A stretch of 64,000 nucleotides of DNA from contig JAKOXK010000060.1 in assembly GCA_029781035.1 (NCBI GenBank), positions 1 to 64,000 of the forward strand. The letters are read 5' to 3'. Shown piece by piece: positions 25,193 through 34,177 of the stretch. The number at the start of each line of letters is the position of its first letter. Position 1 is the stretch's first letter. Made by a program: the position numbers and the translations under genes. The notes beneath the pieces are model-generated. The model searched no databases. It saw nothing but the letters and a program-made list of their open reading frames with translations, and was not told the origin of the DNA. Origin of the DNA: Armatimonadota bacterium. Lineage in GTDB: Bacteria; Armatimonadota; Fimbriimonadia; Fimbriimonadales; Fimbriimonadaceae.

Positions 25193-26302
25193 ATGAAACC
25201 CCTCATCCGCCCCAACATCTTGCGGATGCAGCCCTATCCCGCTGGCAAGCCGATTGAGGAAGTCCAGCGAGAACTGGGGCTCACGGAAGTCGTCAAGATC
25301 GCGAGCAATGAAAACCCGCTCGGCCCGTCGCCGATGGCCGTTGAAGCAATGAAACGGGCTGTCTCGGGAGTCAACTTCTACCCCGACGCTTCGGGGTACT
25401 TGCTCAAGCAGAAGTTAGCCTCACGCTTTGGAGTGGATGTCTCCCAAGTCATGATCGGCAACGGCAGTGACGAGATCATCGGTGTGATCGGGCTAATGTT
25501 CCTTGAGCCCGGCACTGAGATGCTGATGGGCGAGCCATCCTTCTTGCGCTACGGCGCGGCCGCAGTCCTCGGTGACTCGGGACTTGTGCGGGTTCCGCTC
25601 GATCCACAGCTCCGGCACGACCTGCCTGCGATGGCGAAAGCCGTGACGGACCGCACTCGATTGGTCTTCATCGCTAACCCCAACAACCCGACGGGAACGA
25701 TTGTCAGTAGACAGGTGCTGCAGTCGTTCGTGCGCGACCTGCCGACAGGAGTGACCGTGGTCCTTGATGAGGCCTACCACGAGTATGCATGTCAGGATCC
25801 GGACTATCCAGACGGCCTTGACCTCCTTAGAGAGGGCCTGCCCGTCGTCGTCCTCCGGACGTTCAGCAAAGCGTACGGGTTGGCAGGAATTCGAGTCGGC
25901 TACGGGTTCGCGAGTAGCGAGGTCGTCCAGAGCTTCAACGCAGCAAGGAACCCGTTCGACGTCAATGCCGTGGCGCAAGCGGGTGCGATGGCAGCCTTGG
26001 ACGACGAGGCCCACTTGGAACGGACTCGTTCGGCAAACAAGACGGGTTTGGCACGATTAATGTCTGGGTTGACCGCCATGGGTTATCAGCCGGTTCCCAG
26101 CCACGCCAACTTCGTCTGCGTGGACCTTCATCGCGACTCTGCGGCACTCTATGGCGAACTGCTCAAGAAGGGTGTTATCGTCCGACCCGGCACACAACTC
26201 GGCCTACCCAGCTATCTAAGGATCAGCGTTGGAACGGAGCGGGAAACCGACTTGTTCCTCCAAGCGCTCGGAGAAGTGTGTGCCCAGGAGGTCGTGGCGT
26301 GA
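25193..26302 (+). CDS. hisC: histidinol-phosphate aminotransferase
   Basis: A PLP-dependent fold-type I aminotransferase (369 residues) that transaminates imidazole-acetol phosphate in histidine synthesis; some members also act on aromatic amino acids. Seen: KIASNENPLGPSP, the NPNNPTG substrate loop, DEAYHEY, and the PLP-lysine motif RTFSKAYGLAGIRVGY. DAHP synthase follows after 37 nt, so an aromatic-amino-acid role is as likely as histidine synthesis from context. Confidence 0.88.
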   Translation: MKPLIRPNILRMQPYPAGKPIEEVQRELGLTEVVKIASNENPLGPSPMAVEAMKRAVSGVNFYPDASGYLLKQKLASRFGVDVSQVMIGNGSDEIIGVIGLMFLEPGTEMLMGEPSFLRYGAAAVLGDSGLVRVPLDPQLRHDLPAMAKAVTDRTRLVFIANPNNPTGTIVSRQVLQSFVRDLPTGVTVVLDEAYHEYACQDPDYPDGLDLLREGLPVVVLRTFSKAYGLAGIRVGYGFASSEVVQSFNAARNPFDVNAVAQAGAMAALDDEAHLERTRSANKTGLARLMSGLTAMGYQPVPSHANFVCVDLHRDSAALYGELLKKGVIVRPGTQLGLPSYLRISVGTERETDLFLQALGEVCAQEVVA

Positions 26303-26339
26303 GCCGCATCGACCGCGCTCCTGAGCAGGTGGGCCGCCC

Positions 26340-27389
26340 ATGATCATCGTGCTCCGGCAGGGCCACCCTGTTGCGGTGGCTCAGGTCACCCAAGAGCTTG
26401 AGGAGCATGGCTACCAAGTCCTGCCCGTGTTCGGGGTCGAGAAAACGATCGTCTGTGCGGTTGGCGGAGACGAGTTCAAGAACGTCGACTTTCTCGAACA
26501 GATCAAGGCTCATGAGTTCGTCGAAGACGTTCTCCTCATTACAAAGCCCTACAAGATTGTGGCGAAGGAGACGGTCGCCGGTCGATCGGTCGTCGATGTC
26601 GGCGGCGTGAAAGTGGGTGGCGACGAAGTCGTGATGATGGCGGGACCGTGCACCGTCGAGAGTGAAGAGCAGGTCTTTGTCACCGCCGAAGCTGTCTCCA
26701 AGGCAGGAGCCAAGATCCTGCGCGGAGGCGCGTACAAGCCTTCGACCTCGCCCTACTCGTTCCAAGGTATGGGCGTTCCTGGCCTCAAGATTCTCCGGCA
26801 AGCGGCAGACAAGTACGGTATGAAGGTCGTGACGGAGGTCATGGATCTCCGGAAGATCGAGTTGGTCGCCCAGTATGCAGACGTGTTGCAGATCGGGGCC
26901 CGGAACATGCAGAACTACGACCTCCTCAAGGAAGTCGGACAGGCCAGGACTCCAGTTCTTCTTAAACGGGGAATGACTGCCAAGTACGAAGAGCTGCTTC
27001 TGGCGGCCGAGTACATTGCTACCGGCGGCAACCAGGCCATCATGCTTTGCGAGCGTGGGCTACGGACTTTCGAGTCTCACACCCGGAACATGCTCGACAT
27101 CGGTGCCGTCCCCGTCTTGCACTCACTCTCCCACCTTCCCGTTGTCATTGACCCGTCCCAAGGGACGGGTAAGCGTGACTTGGTGGCGTCCCTCTCGCGC
27201 GCGGCTGTCGCGGCGGGCGCCGACGCGCTGATCATCGAGGTTCACCCGAACCCCGATCACGCCATCAAAGACGGGCCACAAAGCATGACGATCCCTCAGT
27301 TTGTGGACATGATGCCGACGCTGTCGAAGGTCGCGGAGGCCGTGGGGCGATGGATGGCCACAGGTCGGGCCGTCTCAGTCGGCGAGTGA
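26340..27389 (+). CDS. aroF: 3-deoxy-7-phosphoheptulonate synthase (AroF/AroG-like, type I beta)
   Basis: Condenses PEP and erythrose-4-phosphate in the first step of the shikimate pathway. 349 residues: an N-terminal ferredoxin-like domain (~1-75) of the kind that gives tyrosine or phenylalanine feedback in Thermotoga-type enzymes, then the barrel with MAGPCTVESEEQ, LRGGAYKPSTSPYSFQG, QIGARNMQNYDLL, LLKRGM, IMLCERGLRTFE and VIDPSQGTGKRD. It is 37 nt downstream of hisC and presumably cotranscribed. Confidence 0.93.
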   Translation: MIIVLRQGHPVAVAQVTQELEEHGYQVLPVFGVEKTIVCAVGGDEFKNVDFLEQIKAHEFVEDVLLITKPYKIVAKETVAGRSVVDVGGVKVGGDEVVMMAGPCTVESEEQVFVTAEAVSKAGAKILRGGAYKPSTSPYSFQGMGVPGLKILRQAADKYGMKVVTEVMDLRKIELVAQYADVLQIGARNMQNYDLLKEVGQARTPVLLKRGMTAKYEELLLAAEYIATGGNQAIMLCERGLRTFESHTRNMLDIGAVPVLHSLSHLPVVIDPSQGTGKRDLVASLSRAAVAAGADALIIEVHPNPDHAIKDGPQSMTIPQFVDMMPTLSKVAEAVGRWMATGRAVSVGE

Positions 27390-27704
27390 TGCCGACTTAC
27401 CGCTCTCCTGAGCCTTAGCGGCCTTTCGGGCTGGCCCCGTCCACGTCGCGTCGTCTGGCCGGTAAGGACGGTACTTGTCAAGCAGGCACTTACGACAAGC
27501 TTCGGTCAGCTTGTCCACCTCAATGACAGGGTGGCCATCAATGGTAGCCCTTTGCGAGTTGAGGAGGTTTCTGGCCGAGAAGCACATGTCGATCAGCGTG
27601 GTCAGCCGATCGTGGGCGTGCGTCGGCTCGGTGTCGTCTGCCAAATCGAGAAGAAGCAAGACTGCCTGATCGTGTATGGCGAGGGCAAGGTGGTCAAGTT
27701 CCAT
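27375..27704 (-). CDS. hypothetical protein
   Basis: 109 residues, mainly helical, with a four-helix-like N-terminal part rich in Leu/Asp/Ala and a Lys-rich, Ala-rich C-terminus. No domain recognised. It is convergent with the DAHP synthase gene and overlaps its last 15 nt. Residues RKCLLDKY and the basic tail suggest a soluble helical-bundle protein. It could be a real short gene; evidence is limited to plausible composition and a clear gap upstream. Confidence 0.6.
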   Translation of the reverse strand: MELDHLALAIHDQAVLLLLDLADDTEPTHAHDRLTTLIDMCFSARNLLNSQRATIDGHPVIEVDKLTEACRKCLLDKYRPYRPDDATWTGPARKAAKAQESGKSASLAD

Positions 27705-27965
27705 TGTCTGATTTCGCTAGTGCCGAGCGTTCCTCCCTTGAATATCGGTGTTCTATTCGCTTATTTTAGCCCGCGCTGAGCGTTTCCCAGATTCCTACCG
27801 GCCTTTGCCTCAGAATATTAGTCTTAATTGACGGCGCGTATGACAGTCATCATGTGAGACGCGCGGTCTGAGTTCGTTCCGACAGCGGACAAAGGCCTGC
27901 AAGAAGTACACGCCTCCGATTCGAAGGCTCGTCCTGGAGTTTGGCCCTAGTCGGGCCGTCGTGGG

Positions 27966-27971
27966 TAACCT
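27966..27971 (+). promoter_or_regulatory. -10 box (TAACCT) of the M20 amidohydrolase gene
   Basis: TAACCT ends 6 nt before the GTG at 27978. Confidence 0.55.
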
Positions 27972-27977
27972 CGACCA

Positions 27978-29168
27978 GTGCCTGTCATCCGAGACCGAAT
28001 CCTATCCGACGTAGACCATCTCGTTGCCTTGCGTCACGACCTTCACCAACATCCCGAACTGATGTACAAAGAGGTCTGGACATCAGCAAGGGTGTTGCAG
28101 GAAATCAGCAACTTGGGAGCCCAAAACGTACATGGTTTGGCTGGAGGTACCGGGATCATCGCTTTTCTACCCGCCACGAAGCCCGGGGGACGGACAGTGG
28201 CCCTGAGAGCCGACATGGACGCCCTGCCGATCCACGAGGAGACCGGCTTACCGTATGCGAGCGAGACTGCGGGGCAGATGCACGCCTGTGGCCACGACGG
28301 ACACACCACGATCCTCGTTGGGGCTCTGAGAGCCCTGTTCTACGAGCCGGACCGGCAGAACGACGTGTTGTTCCTCTTCCAGCCCGCTGAGGAAGGAGGC
28401 GCCGGAGCAGACCGACTATGCAGCGAAGGAGCCCTTGACGGAACGGTCATTGGTTCGAAGGTGGACGTTATCTACGGCTTGCACGGTAATCCCTGGATCG
28501 AGCAAGGCAAGTTCTCGGTCAGAGAAGGACCGATGCTGGCAGCAACCGACGAGTTCCACGTAACGATTTCGGGGCAAGGCGGTCACGCCGCGATGCCTCA
28601 TCGTACAGTCGACCCGGTCCAAGCACTCGTCCAGACGGTGTCGGCGCTACAGAACATCGCGAGCCGCAAGGTCTCGCCCCTGGACTCGATCGTGCTCAGC
28701 GTGACCACGTTGGGGGCTGGAACGGCCCACAACGTCATCCCTGACAAGACCACCTTTGGAGGCACGATGCGAACGTTGCTCCCAGAAACGCGGAAACTCG
28801 GTAAGTCGCAATTTCACGACATCGTGCACGGCGTGTCACAGGCTCTGGGCTGCCGGGCCGAGGTCGACTGGCACACGGGCTATCCCGTAACTAAGAATGA
28901 TCCTTGGGCCACTCAGCGCTACTGGGGCATCGCGCGCCAGCTCTTTGGAGACCGGGTCTTTGAAGAGGCAGAGCCGACCATGGGAGGCGAGGACTTCAGC
29001 TTCTATGGCAAGCATGTGCCTGCCTGCTTCTACTACGCGGGCCTGAAAAGGGAAGGGGACGAGAATCCAGCTGGGCTGCACACGCCTCGATTCGACTTCA
29101 ACGACGCCGTGATCCCCGACTGTGTCGAGATGATGTGTCGCCTCGCCCTGGCGCCGGTCAACCCTTGA
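27978..29168 (+). CDS. M20 family amidohydrolase
   Basis: A zinc-dependent amidohydrolase of the HipO/IAA-amino-acid hydrolase type (396 residues), which cleaves N-acyl amino acids. Visible: RHDLHQHPELMYKE, LRADMDALPIHEETGLPYAS, HACGHDGHTTILVGA with metal ligands, FQPAEEGGAGAD, and MGGEDFSFYG near the C-terminus. The lid domain (QGGHAAMPHRTVDPV) is normal. Start is GTG 27978, decided by the -10 box. Substrate cannot be named. Confidence 0.92.
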   Translation: MPVIRDRILSDVDHLVALRHDLHQHPELMYKEVWTSARVLQEISNLGAQNVHGLAGGTGIIAFLPATKPGGRTVALRADMDALPIHEETGLPYASETAGQMHACGHDGHTTILVGALRALFYEPDRQNDVLFLFQPAEEGGAGADRLCSEGALDGTVIGSKVDVIYGLHGNPWIEQGKFSVREGPMLAATDEFHVTISGQGGHAAMPHRTVDPVQALVQTVSALQNIASRKVSPLDSIVLSVTTLGAGTAHNVIPDKTTFGGTMRTLLPETRKLGKSQFHDIVHGVSQALGCRAEVDWHTGYPVTKNDPWATQRYWGIARQLFGDRVFEEAEPTMGGEDFSFYGKHVPACFYYAGLKREGDENPAGLHTPRFDFNDAVIPDCVEMMCRLALAPVNP

Positions 29169-29189
29169 CCGGCACCGAGGCGCACGGGC

Positions 29190-31610
29190 TCAGCCTCGAA
29201 AGGCGAAGTCGCCACTTTCGATCTTCCAGTCCGGGCCGAAGAACCCGGCCGCCACGACTCCCTTCGAAGCCTGAGTCAGGGCTTCGGGCGAGAACACGGT
29301 GACGTCTGGATAGTGGACACCGGCCAGGAAGTAGGACAATCGCTCGACAGTCCGGCATCCAGAAAGGTCGGTGCCCCCGATGACGCCGACGATGCGAGCC
29401 CGCGAGTCGGGCCTCATGCAGGCCAGCACCCCGTAGCTTCCCGACTTCTTCCAGGAGCCGATCGCCAGTCCTTTGCCATCAAAGACGACGTGGCCCATCC
29501 CCAGGACCTTGAACGCCTCATTGCAGGACGGATTGCCGTAAAGGACAACGTTGACGCTCTCGCGACTGTACAGAGCGGCGAACTCCGCGTCCGAGACGAC
29601 AGTCCACGCACCATTACCGCGATAGCTCCATGTCTCAGCGTCGTAACGCGCCTTGTCATACGACCAATTCGCGAGTGCCTTGTCACCGTGCGTTCCATAG
29701 ACGAGGACGGCGTGATTGCCAAACGCGGTCTTGAACGGGCCGTTCGCCGGCGGCACTTTCATGTGGTCCAGAACCGACAGGTCGCTCAGCAGCTTCCAGT
29801 GTCCATCCACCTTCTCTAGGATCAGTGGCGCCGGGACCGAAGCATCGGCTTTGACGGTGTCGCCGTCCAACTGAATGGCGATCGACTTGGGTGAGCCGAT
29901 GGCTTTCGTGTCGAACGCAATGACCTTCACGTTCGTCGTTGTTCCGTTGATCTGTGTCCCATCGGGCCAAGCGTCAAGCAGAAGATGGCTGGGTTCGAGC
30001 GAGTGCTCTTGGGTCATCACCGTGACAAACTGGTCTTTGGCACAAACGGAGGGCGAGACGGTCGTGAAATCGATGTGTCTGGCTTCCAAGCCTTGTGGCA
30101 AGCGGTGCCGGGCCATGAACGCAAACAAGGGAGCATAGTCCTGACAGTTCGCTCCCGGTTCGGGATCGGTGTCAAACCAGTGTCCGGCGCCCGGCTCTTC
30201 GTGCCAGTCGAAGTCGTGATGAAACTCCGCTAGCCGTTTGCGCATCTCGCGAGCTTCGGTCACGGGGACTGTATCGTCGGCCGCGCCGTGCTGAATGAAG
30301 ATCCCATAACTCTTTGTATTGCCGATCATCTTCAGCGTGTCGCTCGCATTGGCGGCACGGCGCAAGAGCGTTTCGACCGGGTCTGGGTTCGTCCAGTCAG
30401 CCGCGCCAGCATAAGACCAGAAGGAAATCCACGCCGCGCAAGGGGCGATGGCAGCCCAGTGGTCCGGCGTGTTCAGTCCAATTGACCACGTGCCGTGACC
30501 CCCCATGGAGTGGCCGGTCAGATAGATCCGATCAGGGTCGGGCTTGAGGAGCTTCTCGGCGTCGCGAAGGGTGTCGAGCGCTTCGACGCGGCCCCAGTCC
30601 TCCCAGTCAAAGCCATAGGGACGGCCGTTGGTCGGACAGACGATGTTGCACCAAGCCTTCTGACCATAGGAACCCGCTTGACCCGATGCCTCAACTCCAG
30701 CTCCGTGGAGGCTGAGGACGAGGGCTTTGGCTCCAGGCTGGCTCGAAGGTTGAACGGCGTAGTACTGGACACTGCCGTCTATCGAACTTCGAAACGTCCT
30801 CTTGAACGTCTGTCCGGGACCCTTGACGTCGATCTGGAACTCCTGCTTTGAAATGGGCTTGTCTTCGGTTTGCCCAGCCAGTTCGACCGTGACGCTCACC
30901 TTGGAGCCATCGATCAACTGCGGAAGTGGAAGTTCGAACTGCCCCTTGTACACGGTGGTAGAAGTCACGTGCACAGGACTCCAGGCCCCCACGATGTCGC
31001 CGACCCGGCATCGGATCCGTCCGTTGAAAGTCTTGTCCGAACCATTCATCACAACGACCGAAGCCAGAAGGGGGGAGTCTTCTCCGACGCAGTAGTCAGG
31101 AAGGGTGGCGTCGGCCTGACGAAGGGAGACCGGACCATCCAGCTTGGCGAACGAGGCACGGAACCGCCCGCGTCCGACTGAAAAGAGAAACTCGTTCCGG
31201 CCCTTCTTCAAATGCACGGGAATCTGGACATAACCCGCGCTGTAGACGTCGCCGCCTCGGGGAACGCCGTTCACGTACACCATCGAGTGACCGCTCGCAT
31301 CGAGGACAAGGGTCTCGTCCTTGGGTGCTTCGACGACCAAAAAGGCATATCCGCCTTCCAGGGCCCGGTCGGCGAACCATCCGTCCTTGCCGGGTTCAGC
31401 CTCTTTCCAAGTACGCTCGGTTCCAGAGGGCAAGGCGACTTTGTCTCCGGCCTTCGGTGCGATCAGCGTGCCCTTTGCCAATTGGTAGCCGACAGCGTCC
31501 ACCGGACAGGGTGTCCGTCCGCCCGACGGCATCGGGCCGATCAGAAGAGCGTGATCAAAGGTCGGGAGCGACTGAGTTAACGCCAACCCGAGGGCGAAGA
31601 CTGCGAGCAT
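29190..31610 (-). CDS. secreted alpha/beta hydrolase (prolyl-oligopeptidase-like)
   Basis: 806 residues with a signal peptide (MLAVFALGLALTQS). An N-terminal beta-rich part (~1-270) is followed by an alpha/beta hydrolase domain: LSLHGAGVEASGQ, YLTGHSMGGHGTWSIG with the nucleophile Ser, QHGAADDTVPV with the likely Asp region, and EPGAGHWFDTD with the His. A further ~250-residue beta-rich domain ends the chain. The catalytic serine motif is GHSMG. Such proteins are esterases or peptidases, often on plant polymers. The start has a -10 box (31617-31622) six bases upstream. Confidence 0.85.
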   Translation of the reverse strand: MLAVFALGLALTQSLPTFDHALLIGPMPSGGRTPCPVDAVGYQLAKGTLIAPKAGDKVALPSGTERTWKEAEPGKDGWFADRALEGGYAFLVVEAPKDETLVLDASGHSMVYVNGVPRGGDVYSAGYVQIPVHLKKGRNEFLFSVGRGRFRASFAKLDGPVSLRQADATLPDYCVGEDSPLLASVVVMNGSDKTFNGRIRCRVGDIVGAWSPVHVTSTTVYKGQFELPLPQLIDGSKVSVTVELAGQTEDKPISKQEFQIDVKGPGQTFKRTFRSSIDGSVQYYAVQPSSQPGAKALVLSLHGAGVEASGQAGSYGQKAWCNIVCPTNGRPYGFDWEDWGRVEALDTLRDAEKLLKPDPDRIYLTGHSMGGHGTWSIGLNTPDHWAAIAPCAAWISFWSYAGAADWTNPDPVETLLRRAANASDTLKMIGNTKSYGIFIQHGAADDTVPVTEAREMRKRLAEFHHDFDWHEEPGAGHWFDTDPEPGANCQDYAPLFAFMARHRLPQGLEARHIDFTTVSPSVCAKDQFVTVMTQEHSLEPSHLLLDAWPDGTQINGTTTNVKVIAFDTKAIGSPKSIAIQLDGDTVKADASVPAPLILEKVDGHWKLLSDLSVLDHMKVPPANGPFKTAFGNHAVLVYGTHGDKALANWSYDKARYDAETWSYRGNGAWTVVSDAEFAALYSRESVNVVLYGNPSCNEAFKVLGMGHVVFDGKGLAIGSWKKSGSYGVLACMRPDSRARIVGVIGGTDLSGCRTVERLSYFLAGVHYPDVTVFSPEALTQASKGVVAAGFFGPDWKIESGDFAFRG

Positions 31611-31616
31611 GGAGGA

Positions 31617-31622
31617 GTGTTA
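31617..31622 (-). promoter_or_regulatory. -10 box (TAACAC) of the secreted hydrolase gene
   Basis: On the minus strand TAACAC ends 6 nt before the ATG at 31610. It is a poorer match than the others (final T is shifted by one). Confidence 0.4.
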
Positions 31623-31631
31623 CCCGCGATT

Positions 31632-31644
31632 GCGCCTTTGGCGC
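31632..31644. promoter_or_regulatory. dyad between divergent promoters
   Basis: GCGCC-TTT-GGCGC (5-nt arms) lies between the minus-strand -10 (31617-31622) and the plus-strand -10 (31645-31650). A regulator bound here could control both genes. Confidence 0.4.
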
Positions 31645-31650
31645 TAAACT
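31645..31650 (+). promoter_or_regulatory. -10 box (TAAACT) of the 31660 gene
   Basis: TAAACT is 9 nt before the ATG at 31660. Confidence 0.55.
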
Positions 31651-31659
31651 GATCCAGGA

Positions 31660-32766
31660 ATGGGGACTGAAACGGTTTCGGGACAGGAATCGTGGCACTT
31701 CGCCTCTCCATCCGTCGAGGCTTGGGTCACCCGCACCGGTGGGATGCTCGGGCCCGTCAGGTTCGATCTGGGGGGGATAGTGGTCGAACCGTTTTCCGTG
31801 GCTCCGTGGTGCGAGGAATCGGTGCAACCCGAGGTGCCCCTCTTGAGCGCGTTGCGGGGCGACTTCTTTTGCATGCCGTTCGGCGGGTCCGAGGAACCGT
31901 ACTTAGGTGAGGTCCATCCCCTCCATGGGGAGCCAGCCAACGGCGCCTGGTCTCTTGATGCTCTCAGACAGGACTCGATTGATCTGATTTATGAGTGCAA
32001 GATCAGGCCGGGAAGAGTGTTCAAATCGATCAGGTTAGGCGACGGTGTCGTCTACCAGCGCCACACGGTCATTGGCGCGAAAGGGCCCATGTCGTTTGGC
32101 CACCACGCGATGGTGAAGTTCAGGTCAAACGGACTTGTCGGCATGAGCCCGCAAGTGTGGGGACAGGTCTTTCCGGGTCAGTTTGAGGATCCCGCGGAAG
32201 GGGGCTATACGTCGCTCGAGGCCGGCGCCGAATTCGGGACGCTCTCGCGAGTCCCGCTCGCGAACGGAGGTACGTCGGATCTGACCGAGTACCCAGCACG
32301 AGAGGGCTTTGAGGACTTGGTCCAGGTGGCGGCGGATCCCAAAGAGAGGCTTGCCTGGGCAGCCGTGACGTTTCCTGACGAATCGTACGTGTACTTCCAA
32401 TTCAAAGATCCCCGAGCTCTGACGGGCACAGTCTTGTGGTTCTCGAACGGAGGGCGACACTATAAACCCTGGTCAGGACGGCACAGAGCCGTCTTGGGGA
32501 TCGAAGAGGTCACCTCGTACTTCCACTTCGGTCTCCGTGGAAGTGTCGCACCCAACCCGCTGAGCCGGACTGGCATTTCGACATACCGTGACTTGGATCC
32601 CTCGGATCCTCTCGAAATCCGAGTCATTCAGGGTGTTGCGCGAACTCCAGAGGGCTTTGATCGAGTCAAGAAGGTGGTCGAAACGGGTTCCGGCGTGGTA
32701 CTGGTCTCTGAGTCTGGATCGAGACTCGATGTCAAGGTCGACCTTCTTCACCTCGGACTTCCGTAG
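31660..32766 (+). CDS. hypothetical protein, possibly mutarotase-like
   Basis: 368 residues, no signal peptide, predicted beta-rich. Motifs such as AWVTRTGGMLGPVRF, PFGGSEEPYLGEVHPLHGEPANGAW, and FGHHAMVKF, with several exposed His and Trp, recall the aldose-epimerase/galactose-mutarotase superfold (DUF4432-like). Confidence in the family is low. It is divergent from the secreted hydrolase and shares its promoter region. If the fold is right it acts on a sugar in the cytoplasm. Confidence 0.75.
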   Translation: MGTETVSGQESWHFASPSVEAWVTRTGGMLGPVRFDLGGIVVEPFSVAPWCEESVQPEVPLLSALRGDFFCMPFGGSEEPYLGEVHPLHGEPANGAWSLDALRQDSIDLIYECKIRPGRVFKSIRLGDGVVYQRHTVIGAKGPMSFGHHAMVKFRSNGLVGMSPQVWGQVFPGQFEDPAEGGYTSLEAGAEFGTLSRVPLANGGTSDLTEYPAREGFEDLVQVAADPKERLAWAAVTFPDESYVYFQFKDPRALTGTVLWFSNGGRHYKPWSGRHRAVLGIEEVTSYFHFGLRGSVAPNPLSRTGISTYRDLDPSDPLEIRVIQGVARTPEGFDRVKKVVETGSGVVLVSESGSRLDVKVDLLHLGLP

Positions 32767-32838
32767 ATTTACTTGTGTCCTGCGTCGAAAACCGTGGCAG
32801 AAACGGGAACCTTAGGTTCATAATCGTCGTTGAATAAT

Positions 32839-32854
32839 AGGGACTTAAGTCCCT
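32839..32854. promoter_or_regulatory. 16-nt perfect palindrome upstream of a kinase gene
   Basis: AGGGACTTAAGTCCCT is fully self-complementary and ends 15 nt before the ATG at 32870. A perfect 16-mer dyad in a promoter is most easily read as an operator. Confidence 0.6.
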
Positions 32855-32869
32855 GAGTTGTTACCGGGA

Positions 32870-34177
32870 ATGCTCACAGTCGCAGAGACTTCGCGCCTGC
32901 TCGAGGCGGTTCACCTGGCGACGCGAAAGCTCGCCAGCACGGCTGACTTGCGCCTCGTGCTGCGCGATGTGCTGGAGATCTGCGTGCAGGCTGTCGGAGC
33001 AGAGGGCGGCACGATCTACATCCACGAGCCGAACACGAACCGGCTCCGTTTCGCCTATGTCTACCCCGAGGTTGTGGCTGAGCGTCTCGAACGACTCGAC
33101 ATTCCCGACGACTATGGAGTGGCGGGCGAAGCGTTCCAGGGCCGCAAGACGTTGATCAGTTCCTTCCCCCAAGACGGGCAGCCAGGCCGACTGAGGATCC
33201 GGGAGAAGACCGGCATTGCGGTGCGGAACATGATCACTATGCCGCTCGCCATCGCGGACATGGATCCGATCGGGATCGTTCAGGTCGTCAACAAACGCAA
33301 CGGAAACTTCAACGAAACCGACGAAGTCGTGCTCGACACGGTTTCCGACGTCTCGACCTTGGCGATCTTGAATTCGCGGCTCCTCAGGCAGCAAACCCGG
33401 GTCGCGTCCCTTGAGGGTATGGGGCGAGCCGCCCATGACCTTGCCAACAAGGCTGGGGTCCTCCTGACCTTTGTCGAGGACTTTCGGCGGAACCTCCTAG
33501 GTCTGAAAGATGCACTCGACAAGGGACCGACCAACTCAGAAGCTTGCTTCCACCTCGACATGCTCGAAGGGTCTTTCGAGGACGTCTTCGCTCCATACAG
33601 CGAGCGCGTTTACCGATACGCTCGCCTGATCAACGATCTTGCGGCAGGCAAGAAACTGACGCCGAAGTTGAGGACGCAATCCATGGCATCGGTCGTGCTC
33701 GACGCGGCTCAATACCTCGAGGCGCCCGCGAGGAGGTCTCACGTCAGCATTGAATATGACCTGCAACAGGACGCTCCCGAATTCGAGTTCGACGACCTCT
33801 ACGTCATCCGCATTGTCGAGAACCTCGTCGGGAACGCGATAAAGGCCGTGTCCGAGATGGTCACAGACGAATGGCTTGATGAGCACCGGGAGCAGGAGGA
33901 CGCCTATTTTGGCTCGGTCACTGTCCGGTATCGGTATGGCGATGGCCGGCACCGCTTGGAAGTCTCGGACCAGGGCCCGGGCATGTCCCCTGCCACTATC
34001 CGGCAGGTTCTGGCAGGAACCGCGGCTTCGGCGTGGCAACGCAACACCGGAACAGGCCTCGGTACCAAGGTTGTCATGGAACTCTCCGCTGCCCTTGGCG
34101 CCGAAGTCTCAGTGCAGTCGAAACTCGGCGAGGGAACTACGTTCGCCGTTGAATTCCCCAACTCGATCGCAGGCTAG
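32870..34177 (+). CDS. GAF-domain sensor histidine kinase
   Basis: 435 residues. GAF domain ~20-180 (GAEGGTIYIHEPN, YGVAGEAFQGRKTLIS, MPLAIADMDPIGIVQVVNKRNG). Then a helical segment with a non-standard H-box (RAAHDLANKAGVLL) in place of the usual HELR/HEI, and a C-terminal ATPase with NLVGNAIKAV, DQGPGMSP and GTGLGTKVVMELS. There is no adjacent response regulator, so it is an orphan. ATG 32870 is chosen; a TTG 12 nt upstream is possible. It meets the PP2C gene tail to tail, overlapping by 4 nt. Confidence 0.85.
   Translation: MLTVAETSRLLEAVHLATRKLASTADLRLVLRDVLEICVQAVGAEGGTIYIHEPNTNRLRFAYVYPEVVAERLERLDIPDDYGVAGEAFQGRKTLISSFPQDGQPGRLRIREKTGIAVRNMITMPLAIADMDPIGIVQVVNKRNGNFNETDEVVLDTVSDVSTLAILNSRLLRQQTRVASLEGMGRAAHDLANKAGVLLTFVEDFRRNLLGLKDALDKGPTNSEACFHLDMLEGSFEDVFAPYSERVYRYARLINDLAAGKKLTPKLRTQSMASVVLDAAQYLEAPARRSHVSIEYDLQQDAPEFEFDDLYVIRIVENLVGNAIKAVSEMVTDEWLDEHREQEDAYFGSVTVRYRYGDGRHRLEVSDQGPGMSPATIRQVLAGTAASAWQRNTGTGLGTKVVMELSAALGAEVSVQSKLGEGTTFAVEFPNSIAG

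Noticed and set aside
27829-27860. TATGAC-A-GTCATC as another copy of the 15092 operator.
   Set aside because: The spacing is 1 nt rather than 6 nt between the TATGAC arms, so the sites would not fit the same dimer.
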